NCBI RefSeq assembly: GCF_036320965.1
Contig: NC_092286.1
Span: 27,539,189-27,603,188, forward strand
Reading direction: 5' to 3'
Source: Panulirus ornatus
Lineage: Eukaryota; Arthropoda; Malacostraca; Decapoda; Palinuridae
DNA length: 64,000 bases
Position numbers and translations under genes: made by a program. Below, piece after piece: positions 33,793 through 46,100 of this stretch. Position 1 is the stretch's first letter, and every line of letters begins with the position of its first letter. The notes below the pieces were generated by a model. It saw only the letters and a program-made list of their open reading frames with translations. It was not told the origin of the DNA and did not search any database.

Positions 33793-36700
33793 CTGAAAAG
33801 AATTGTCAAAATTTTATTCCAAAGATGAATAAACAGCTTAAAATGCTATATACTTTTGTGATTATGAGGAAACTTAAGTGTACAATAAACTATAGATAAA
33901 GGGTTAAGTTTAAGTAAGCAAAGGGATATTGCCATAAATGAATTAGTATATGGTGAAAATATCACAATAAAGATAAGAAGAGCAAAAACACACACACAAT
34001 TTGGACACTACATATGTTTTAAGGCAGTGTTCAACCGACAGTGTGTGGCACAACCAAAGATGGAGCAACTGTAAACAGGGATAAGGAAATGAGGAACTAA
34101 TACAAGAGAAAGATTACGGGATAAAATATCCCCTGCTATGCACAGGATCTGTATGCAATGTTTCGCTCATATGCTACTTATTATTTGACAGTTTCTAAAA
34201 ATGTGGGTTTCACTCCTGTCTGCTGAGAGACAGCTTTGGTTCTTCTTTTGATTCTGGGCCTCCTAACTGTTCCCTCTCTTTAAACTGCCTCTATACTCAA
34301 TCTTTTCTTCTTGTCAAAATATTCAAATTAACTGTCCTTTGATGGCTATTTTGAGTTTTGCCTAAATTCTGCTATGCCTCCTGGGCCTATCATGACAGTT
34401 AAAACACTTGAGTCTGCTTAAGATATCCCTTCTTCAAATTAATATGGTTACAAGCAAGGAAACACTTGATATGGCAAAGGTGCAAACCATGGAAGGGGAA
34501 GTGAGTCACAGGGTGGGGGAGAGGGCAAAAGTTCTGGGAGCATTGAAAAATGTGTGGAAGGCAAGAACATTATCTAAGAAAGCAAAAAATGGGTATGTTT
34601 GAAAGAATAGTGGTCCCAAGAATGTTATATGGTGGCGAGGTGTGGGCTATAGATAGAGTTGTGCGGAGAAGGGTGGATGTGTTGGAAATGAGATGTTTGA
34701 GGACAATATGTGGTGTGAGGTGGTTTGATTAAGTAATGAAAGGGTAAGAGAGATGTGTGATAATAAAAAGAGTGTGGTTGAGAGAGCAGAAGAGGGTGTT
34801 TTGAAATGGTTTGGTCTCATGGAGAGAATGAGTAAGGAAAGATTGACAAAGAGGATATATGTGTCAGAGGTGGAGGGAATGAGGAGAAGTGAGAGACCAA
34901 ATTGGAGGTGGAAGGATGGAGTGGAAAAGATTTTGAGCGATCGGGGCCTGAACATGCAGGAGGGTGAAAGGCGTGCAAGGAATAGAGTGAATTGGAATGA
35001 TGTGGTATACCGGGATCGACGTGCTGTCAACAGATTGAACCAGGGCATCAGGGGTAAACCATGGAAAGTTTTGTGAGGTCTAGATGTGGAAAGGGAGCTG
35101 TGGTTTTGGTGCATTATACATGACAGCTAGAGACTGAGTGTGAACGAATGTGGCCTTTGTTGTCTTTTCCTAGCACTACCTCATGTGCATGTAGGGGAGG
35201 GGGTGGTCATTTCATGTGTGGCGAGGTGGCAATGGGAATGAATAAAGGCTGCAAGTATGAATTATGTACATGTGTATATGTCTGTGTATGCATATGTGTA
35301 TGTATAAGGCATGTGTATGAGTAAGAAGAGAGGAAAGTGATTGGTTCTCAGGGAATGTCGGTTTGCGGCAGGTGTGCGTGATGTCTCCATGGTTGTTTAA
35401 TTATTTTATGGATGGGGTTGTTAGGGAGGTGAATGCAAGAGTTTTGGAGAGAGGAGAAAGTATGCAGTCTGTTGTGGATGAGAGGGCTTGGGAAGTGAGT
35501 CAGTTATTGTCCACTGATGATACAGCGCTGGTGGCTGATTCGGGTGAGAAACTGCAGAAACTGGTGATTGAGTTTGGTAAAGTGTGTGAAAGAAGAAAGC
35601 TGAGAGTAAATGTGAATAAGAGCAAGGTTATTACGTTCAGTAGGGTTGAGGGCCAAGTCAGTTGGGAGGTAAGTTTGAATGGAGAAAAACTAGAGGAAGC
35701 AAAGTGTTTTAGATATCTGGGAGTGGATTTGGCAGTGGATGGAACCATGGAAGTGGAAGTGAGTCACATGGTGAGGGAGAGGCAAAAGTTCTGGGAGTGT
35801 TGAAGAATGTGTGGAAGGTGAGAACATTATCTCAGAAAGCAAAAATGGGTATGTTTGAAGGAATAGTTGGTTCCAACAATGTTATATAGTTGCAAGGCGT
35901 GGGCTACAGAAAGAGTTATGTGGAGGAGAGTGGATGTGTTGGAAATGAGATGTTTGAGGATAATATGTGGTGTGAGGTGGTTTGATAGAGTAAGTAATGA
36001 AAGGGTAAGAGATGTGTGGTAATAAAAAGAGTGTGGTTGAGAGAGCAGAAGAGAGTGTTTTGAAATGGTTTGGTCACATGGAGAGAATGAGTGAGGAAAG
36101 ATTGACAAAGAGGATATGTGTCTCAGAGGTGGAGGGAACGAGAGGTGGGAGACCAAATTGGAAGTGGAAAGATGGAGTGAAAAAGATTTTGAGCGATCGG
36201 GGCGTGAACATGCAGGAGGGTCAAAGGCATGCAAGGAAGTTTTGTGGGGCCTGGATGCAGAAAGGGAGCTGTGGTTTCGGAGCATTATACAAGACAGCTA
36301 GACTGATTGTGAGCAAATGTGGCCTTTGTTGTCTTTTCCTAGTGTTACCTCGCATGCATGCGGGAGGAGGGGGTTGTCTTTTCATGTGTGGCGGGGTGGC
36401 GACGGGAATGAATAAAGGCAGCAAGTATGAACTGTGTACATGTGTATAAATGTATATGTCTGTGTATGTATACGTTGAAATGTATAGGTATGTATATATG
36501 CGTGTGTGGTCGTGTATGTATATACATGTGTATGTGGGTGGGCTGAGCAACTCTTTCGTCTACTTCCTGGTGCTAACACACGGGACAGCAACAAAGTATA
36601 AAAGATAATAAATAAATAAATATATATATGTTGTTGACTGGTTGCTGAGGTTATTCAATGTATGTATGGTTCATGGTGAGGTGCCTGAGGATTGGTGGAA

Positions 36701-37368
36701 TGCATGTATAGTGCCATTGTACAAAGGCAAAGGGGATAAAGGTGAGTGTTCAGATTACAGAGGTATAAATATTTCTGGAAAATTATATGGGAGGGTATTG
36801 ATCGAGAGGGTCAAGGCATGTACAGAGCATCAGATTGGGGAGGAGCAGTGTAGTTTCAGAAGTGGTAGAGGATGTGTGGATCAGGTGTTTGCTTTGAAGA
36901 ATATATGTGAGAAATACTTAAAAAAGCAGATGTATTTGTATGTAGCATCTATGGATCTGGATAAGGCATATAAGAAGAGTTGATAGAGATGCTCTGTGGA
37001 AGGTATTAAGAGTATATGGTGTGGAAGGTAAATTGAAAGAAGCAGTGAAAAGATTTTATCGAGGATGTAAGGCATGTGTACAAGTAGGAAGAGAGGAAAG
37101 CGACTGGTTCCCTGTGAACGTTGGTTTGCGGAAGGGGTGTGTGATGTCTCCATGGCTGGATGTGGAAAGGGAACTGTGGGTTTGGTGCATTACACATGAC
37201 AGCTAGAGAACAAGTGAGAAAGAATGTGGCCTATGTTGTTTTCCTAGTGCTACCTTGCACGCACGCAGGGGGAGAGGGGTGTCATTTCATGTGTGGCAGG
37301 GTGGCGGCGGAATGGATGAAGGCAGCATGTATGAATATGTACATGTGTATATATGTATATATGTGTAG

Positions 37369-37452
<84 letters not shown>

Positions 37453-39197
37453 TTTTTTTTTTTTTATACTTTGTCGCTGTCTCCCGCGTTTGCGAGGTAG
37501 CGCAAGGAAACAGACGAAAGAAATGGCCCAACCCCCCCCCATACACATGTATATACACACGTCCACACACGCAAAATATACATACCTACACAGCTTTCCA
37601 TGGTTTACCCCAGACGCTTCACATGCCCTGATTCAATCCACTGACAGCACGTCAAACCCGGTATACCACATCGCTCCAATTCACTCTATTCTTTGCCCTC
37701 CTTTCACCCTCCTGCATGTTCAGGCCCCGATCACACAAAATCTTTTTCACTCCATCTTTCCACCTCCAATTTGGTCTCCCTCTTCTCCTCGTTCCCTCCA
37801 CCTCCGACACATATATCTTCTTGGTCAATCTTTCCTCACTCATTCTCTCCATGTGCCCAAACCACTTCAAAACACCCTCTTCTGCTCTCTCAACCACGCT
37901 CTTTTTATTTCCACACATCTCTCTTACCCTTACGTTACTCACTCGATCAAACCACCTCACACCACACATTGTCCTTAAACATCTCATTTCCAGCACATCC
38001 ATCCTCCTGCGCACAACTCTATCCATAGCCCACACCTCGCAACCATACAACATTGTTGGAACCACTACTCCTTCAAACATACCCATTTTTGCTTTCCGAG
38101 ATAATGTTCTTGACTTCCACACATTCTTCAAGGCCCCCAGAATTTTTGCCCCCTCCCCCACCCTATGATCCACTTCCGCTTCCATGGTTCCATCCGCTGC
38201 CAGATCCACTCCCAGATATCTAAAACACTTCACTTCCTCCAGTTTTTCTCCATTCAAACTCACCTCCCAATTGACTTGACCCTCAACCCTACTGTACCTA
38301 ATAACCTTGCTCTTATTCACATTTACTCTTAACTTTCTTCTTCCACACACTTTACCAAACTCAGTCACCAGCTTCTGCAGTTTCTCACATGACTCAGCCA
38401 CCAGCGCTGTATCATCAGCGAACAACAAGTGACTCACTTCCCAAGCTCTCTCATCCCCAACAGACTTCATACTTGCCCCTCATTCCAAAACTCTTGCATT
38501 TACCTCCCTAACAACCCCATCCATAAACAAATTAAACAACCATGGAGACATCACACACCCCTGCCGCAAACCTACATTCACTGAGAACCAATCACTTTCC
38601 TCTCTTCCTACACGTACACATGCCTTACATCCTCGATAAAAACTTTTCACTGCTTCTAACAACTTTCCTCCCACACCATATATTCTTAATACCTTCCACA
38701 GAGCATCTCTATCAACTCTATCATATGCCTTCTCCAGATCCATAAATGCTACATACAAATCCATTTGCTTTTCTAAGTATTTCTCACATACATTCTTCAA
38801 AGCAAACACCTGATTCACACATCCTCTACCACTTCTGAAACCACACTGCTCTTCCCCATTCTGATGCTCTGTACATGCCTTCACCCTCTCAATCAATACC
38901 CTCCCATATAATTTCCCAGGAATACTCAGCAAACGTATACCTCTGTAATTTGAGCACTCACTCTTATCCCCTTTGCCTTTGTACAATGGCACTATGCACG
39001 CATTCCGCCAATCCTCAGGCACCTCACCATGAGTCATACATACATTAAATAACCTTACCAACCAGTCAACAATACAGTCACCCCCTTTTTTAATAAATTC
39101 CACTGCAATACCATCCAAACCTGCTGCCTTGCCGGCTTTCATCTTCCGCAAAGCTTTCACTACCTCTTCTCTGTTTACCAAATCATTTTCCCTAACC

Positions 39198-39248
<51 letters not shown>

Positions 39249-40578
39249 GAGAAATACTTAGAAAAGCAAATGGATTTGTATGTAGCATTTATGGATCTGG
39301 AGAAGGCATATGATAGAGTTGATAGAGATGCTCTGTGGAAGGTATTAAGAATATATGGTGTGGGAGGAAAGTTGTTAGAAACAGTGAAAAGTTTTTATCG
39401 AGGATGTAAGGCTTGTGTACGTGTAGGAAGAGAGGAAAGTGATTGGTTCTCAGTGAATGTAGGTTTGCGGCAGGGGTGTGTGATGTCTCCATGGTTGTTT
39501 AATTTGTTTATGGATGGGGTTGTTAGGGAGGTAAATGCAAGAGTTTTGGAAAGAGGGGCAAGTATGAAGTCTGTTAGGGATGAGAGAGCTTGGGAAGTGA
39601 GTCAGTTGTTGTTCGCTGATGATACAGCGCTGGTGGCTGATTCATGTGAGAAACTGCAGAAGCTGGTGACTGAGTTTGGAAAAGTGTGTGGAAGAAGAAA
39701 GTTAAGAGTAAATGTGAATAAGAGCAAGGTTATTAGGTACAGTAGGGTTGAGGGTCAAGTCAATTGGGAGGTGAGTTTGAATGGAGAAAAACTGGAGGAA
39801 GTGAAGTGTTTTAGATATCTGGGAGTGGATCTGGCAGCGGATGGAACCATGGAAGCGGAAGTGGATCATAGGGTGGGGGAGGGGGCGAAAATCCTGGGGG
39901 CCTTGAAAAATGTGTGGAAGTCGAGAACATTATCTCGGAAAGCAAAAATGGGTATGTTTGAAGGAATAGTGGTTCCAACAATGTTGTATGGTTGCGAGGC
40001 GTGGGCTATGGATAGAGTTGTGCGCAGGAGGATGGATGTGCTGGAAATGAGATGTTTGAGGACAATGTGTGGTGTGAGGTGGTTTGATCGAGTGAGTAAC
40101 GTAAGGGTAAGAGAGATGTGTGGAAATAAAAAGAGTGTGGTTGAGTGAGCAGAAGAGGGGGTTTTGAAGTGGTTTGGGCACATGGAGAGGATGAGTGAGG
40201 AAAGACTGACCAAGAGGATATATGTGTCGGAGGTGGAGGGAACAAGGAGAAGAGGGAGACCAAATTGGAGGTGGAAAGATGGAGTGAAAAAGATTTTGTG
40301 TGATCGGGGCCTGAACATGCAGGAGAGTGAAAGGTGGGCAAGGAATAGAGTGAATTGGAGCGATGTGGTATACCGGGGTTGACGTGCTGTCAGTGGATTG
40401 AATCGGGGCATGTGAAGCGTCTGGGGTAAACCATGGAAAGCTGTGTAGGTATGTATATTTGCGTGTGTGGACGTATGTATATACATGTGTATGGGGGGGG
40501 GGGCCATTTCTTTCGTCTGTTTCCTTGCGCTACCTCGCAAACGCGGGAGACAGCGACAAAGTATAATAAAGAATAAAA

Positions 40579-40656
<78 letters not shown>

Positions 40657-41790
40657 GATTGGTTCTCAGTGAATGTAGGTTTGCGGCAGGGGTGTGTGAT
40701 GTCTCCATGGTTGTTTAATTTGTTTATGGATGGGGTTGTTAGGGAGGTGAATGCAAGAGTTTTGGAAAGAGGGGCAAGTATGAAGTCTGTTGGGGATGAG
40801 AGAGCTTGGGAAGTGAGTCAGTTGTTGTTCGCTGATGATACAGCGCTGATGGCTGATTCATGTGAGAAACTGCAGAAGCTGGTGACTGAGTTTGGTAAAG
40901 TGTGTGAAAGAAGAAAGTTAAGAGTAAATGTGAATAAGAGCAAGGTTATTAGGTACAGTAGGGTTGAGGGTCAAGTCAATTGAGAGGTGAGTTTGAATGG
41001 AGAAAAACTGGAGGAAGTAAAGTGTTTTAGATATCTGGGAGTGGATCTGGCAGCGGATGGAACCATGGAAGCGGAAGTGGATCATAGGATGGGGGAGGGG
41101 GCGAAAATTCTGTGAGCCTTGAAGAATGTGTGGAAGTCGAGAACATTATCTCGGAAAGCAAAAATGGGTATGTTTGAAGGAATAGTGGTTCCAACAATAT
41201 TGTATGGTTGCGAGGCGTGGGCTATGGATAGAGTGGTGCGCAGGAGGATGGATGTGCTGGAAATGAGATGTTTGAGGACAATGTGTGGTGTGAGGTGGTT
41301 TGATCAAGTAAGTAACGTAAGGGTAAGACAGATGTGTGGAAATAAAAAGAGCGTGGTTGAGAGAGCAGAAGAGGGTGTTTTGAAATGGTTTGGGCACATG
41401 GAGAGAATGAGTGAGGAAAGATTGACCAAGAGGATATATGTGTCGGAGGTGGAGGGAACGAGGAGAAGAGGGAGACCAAATTGGAGGTGGAAAGATGAAG
41501 TGAAAAAGATTTTGTGTGATCGGGGCCTGAACATGCAGGAGGGTGAAAGGAGGGCAAGGAATAGAGTGAATTGGAGCGATGTGGTATACCGGGGTTGACG
41601 TGCTGTCAGTGGATTGAATCAGGGCATGTGAAGCGTCTGGGGTAAACCATGGAAAGCTGTGTAGGTATGTATATTTGCGTGTGTGGACGTATGTATATAC
41701 ATGTGCATGGGGGTGGGTTGGGCCATTTCTTTCGTCTGTTTCCTTGCGCTACCTCGCAAACGCGGGAGACAGCGGCAAAAAAAAAAAATA

Positions 41791-41824
<34 letters not shown>

Positions 41825-42932
41825 TTTTTTATACTTTGTCGCTGTCTCCCGCGTTTGCGAGGTAGCGCAAGGAAACAGACGAGTAATGTGGCAGTTGAGG
41901 GAATAATTGGTATGCATGGGGTGTTCAGTGTTGTAAATGGAAATGGTGAAGAGCTTGTAGATTTATGTGCTGAAAAAGGACTGATGATTGGGAATACCTG
42001 GTTTAAAAAGCGAGAAACTGCAGAAGCTGGTGACTGAGTTTGGTAAAGTGTGTGGAAGAAGAAAGTTGAGAGTAAATGTGAATAAGAGCAAGGTTATTAG
42101 GTACAGTAGGGGTGAGGGTCAAGTCAATTGGGAGGTGAGTTTGAATGGAGAAAAACTGGAGGAAGTGAAGTGTTTTAGATATCTGGGAGTGGATCTGTCA
42201 GCGGATGGAACCATGGAAGCGGAAGTGGATCATAGGGTGGGGGAGGGGGCGAAAATTTTGGGAGCCTTGAAAAATGTGTGGAAGTCGAGAACATTATCTC
42301 GGAAAGCAAAAATGGGTATGTTTGAGGGAATAGTGGTTCCAACAATGTTGTATGGTTGCGAGGCGTGGGCTATGGATAGAGATGTGCGCAGGAGGATGGA
42401 TGTGCTGGAAATGAGATGTTTGAGGACAATGTGTGGTGTGAGGTGGTTTGATCGAGTAAGTAACGTAAGGGTAAGAGAGATGTGTGGAAATAAAAAGAGC
42501 GTGGTTGAGAGAGCAGAAGAGGGTGTTTTGAAATGGTTTGGGCACATGGAGAGAATGAGTGAGGAGAGATTGACCAAGAGGATATATGTGTCGGAGGTGG
42601 AGGGAACGAGGAGAAGAGGGAGACCAAATTGGAGGTGGAAAGATGGAGTGAAAAAGATTTTGTGTGATCGGGGCCTGAACATGCAGGAGGGTGAAAGGAG
42701 GGCAAGGAATAGAGTGAATTGGAGTCATGTGGTATACAGGGGTTGACGTGCTGTCAGTGGATTGAATCAAGGCATGTGAAGCGTCTCGGGTAAACCATGG
42801 AAAGCTGTGTAGGTATGTATATTTGCGTGTGTGGACGTGTGTATGTACATGTGTATGGGGGGGGGGGGGGTGGGCCATTTCTTTCGTCTGTTTCCTTGCG
42901 CTACCTCGCAAACGCGGGAGACAGCGACAAAG

Positions 42933-42976
<44 letters not shown>

Positions 42977-43137
42977 AAGTATACTTATGTAAGTAGGAGA
43001 GATGGCCAGAGAGCGTTATTGGATTACGTGTTAATGGACAGGCGTGCGAAAGAGAGACTTTTGGATGTCAATGTGCTGAGAGGTGCAACTGGAGGGATGT
43101 CTGATCATTATCTTGTGGAGGCTAAGGTGAAGATTAG

Positions 43138-43196
<59 letters not shown>

Positions 43197-46100
43197 GTTG
43201 AAATGTATAGGTATGTAAATGTGCATATGTGGATGTGTATGTATATACACATGTGTATGTGGGTGGGTTGGGCCATTCTTTTGTCTTTTTCCTTGCTCTA
43301 CCTCGCTAATGCGGAAGACAGCAACAAAGTATAATAAAATAAAATATATACATAATTCATACTGTTCGCCCTTTATTCATTCCCGTCGCCACCCCACCAC
43401 ACATGAAATGAAAACCCCCTTCCCCCACACGTGCGCGAGGTAGCGCTAGGCAAAGACAACAAAGGTCACATTCGTTCACACTCAGTCTCCAGCTGTCATG
43501 TATAATGCACCGAAACCACAGTTCCCTTTCCACAGCCAGGCCCTACAAAACTTTCCATGGTTTACCCCAGAGGCTTCACATGCCCTGGTTCAATCCATTG
43601 ACAGCACATCGACCCTGGTACACCACATCGTTCCAATTCACTCTATTCCTTGCATGCTTTTCACCCTCCTACATGTCATGTATAATGCACCGAAACCACA
43701 GCTCCCTTTCCACATCCAGGCCCCCAAAACTTTCCATGGTTTACCCCAGATGCTTCACATGCCCTAGTTCAGTCCATTGACAGCATGTCGACCCTGGTAT
43801 ACCACATCGTTCCAATTCACTCTATTCCTTGCATGCCTTTCATCCTCCTGCATGTTTAGGCCCCGATCACTCAAAATCTTTTTCACTCCATCTTTCCACC
43901 TCCAATTTGGTCTCCCACTTCTCCTCGTTCCCTCCACCTCTGACACAGATATCCTCTTCGTCAATCTTTCCTCACTCATTCTCTCCATGTGACCAAACCA
44001 TTTCAAAACACTCTCCTGCTCTCTCAAACACACTCTTTTTATTACCACACATCTCACTTACCCTTTCATTACTTACTTGATCAAAAGACCTCACACCACA
44101 CATTGTCCTCAAACATCTCATTTCCAGCACATCCACCCTCCTCCATACAACTCTATCTATAGCCCATGCCTTGCAACCATATAACATTGTTGGAACCACT
44201 ATTCCTTCAAACATACCCATTTTTGCTTTCTGAGATAATGTTCTCGACTTCCTTACATTCTTCAACACTCCCAGAACTTTCGCCCCCTCCCCTACCCTAT
44301 GATTCACTTCCGCTTCCATGGTTCCATCCGCTGCCAAATCCACTCCCAGATATCTAAAACCCTTGGCTTCCTCCAGTTTTTCTCCATTCAAACTTACATC
44401 CCAATTGACATGTCCCTCAACCCTACTGTACCTAATAACCTTACTCTTATTCACATTTACTCTGAACTTTCTTCTTTCACACACTTTACCAAACTCAGTC
44501 TCCAGCTTCTGTAGTTTCTCACACGAATCAGCCACCAGTGCTGTATCATCAGCAAACAACAACTGACTCACTTCCCAAGCTTTCTCATCCACAACAGACT
44601 GCATACTTTGCCCTCTTTCCAAACCTCTTGCATTCACCTCCCTAACAACCCCATCCATAAACAAATTAAACAACCATGGAGACTTCATGCACCCCTGCTG
44701 CAAACCAACATTCACTGAGAAACAATCACTTTCCTCTCTTCCTACACGTACACATGCCTTACATCCTCGATAAAAACTTTTCACCGCTTCTAACAACTTA
44801 CCTCCCACACCATATATTCTTAATACCTTCCACAGAGCATCTCTATCAACTCTATCATATGCCTTCTCCAGATCCATAAATGCTACATACAAATCCATTT
44901 GCTTTTCTAAGTATTTCTCACATACATTTTTCAAAGCAAACACTTGATCCACACATCCTCTACCACTTCTGAAACCACACTGCTCTTCCCCAATCTGATG
45001 CTCTGTACATGCCTTTACCCTCTCAATAATATATACATGTGGGATGAAGAAGTAAGATTATTAGCGAAAGAGAAGAGAGAGGCATTTGGACGATTTTTGC
45101 AGGGAAATAATGCAAATGACTGGGAGATGTATAAAATAAAGAGGCAGGAGGTCAAGAGAAAGGTGCAAGAGGTGAAAAAGAGGGCAAATGAGAGTTAGGG
45201 AGAGAGAGTATCATTAAATTTTAGGGAAAATAAAAAGATGTTTTGGAAGGAGGTAAATAAAGTGCGTAAGACAAGGGAACATATGGGAACTTCAGTGAAG
45301 GGGGCTAATAGGGAGGTTATAACAAGTAGTGGTGATGTGAGGAGATGGAGTGAGTATTTTGAAGGTTTCTTGAATGTGTTTGATGACAGAGTGGCAGATA
45401 TAGGGTGTTTTGGTCAAGGTGGTGTGCAAAGTGAGATGGTTATGGAAAATGACTTGATGAACAGAGAAGAGGTAGTAAAAGCTTAGCAGAAGATGAAAGC
45501 CGGCAAGGCAGCGGGTTTGGATGGTATTGCAGTGGAATTTTTTAAAAAAGGGGGTGACTGTATTGTTGACTGGTTGGTAAGGTTATTTAATGTATGTATG
45601 ACTTATGGTGAGGTGCCTGAGGATTTGCGAAATGCTTGTATAGTGCCATTGTACAAAGGCAAAGGGGGTAAAAGTGAGTGCTCAAATTACAGAGGTATAC
45701 GTTTGCTGAGTATTCCTGGGAAATTATATGGGAGGGTATTAATTGAGAGGGTGAAGGCATGTACAGAGCATCAGATTGAGGAAGAGCACTGTGGTTTTAG
45801 AAGTGATAGAGGATGTGTGGATCAGGTGTTTGCTTTGAAGAATGTATGTGAGAAATACTTAGAAAAGCAAATGGATTTGTATGTAGCATTTATGGATCTG
45901 GAGAAGGCATATGATAGAGTTGATAGAGATGCTCTGTGGAAGGTATTAAGAATATATGGTGTGGGAGGCAAGTTGTTAGAAGCAGTGAAAAGTTTTTATT
46001 GAGGATGTAAGGCATGTGTACGAGTAGGAAGAGAGGAAAGTGATTGGTTCTCAGTGAATGTAGGTTTGTGGCAGGGGTGTGTGATGTCTCCATGGTTGTT

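Noticed and set aside
37453..40578. Inverted repeat as a DNA transposon with terminal repeats
   Set aside because: Both arms are LINE sequence with poly(A) tails facing outward and 5' truncations inward; no transposase or terminal motif.
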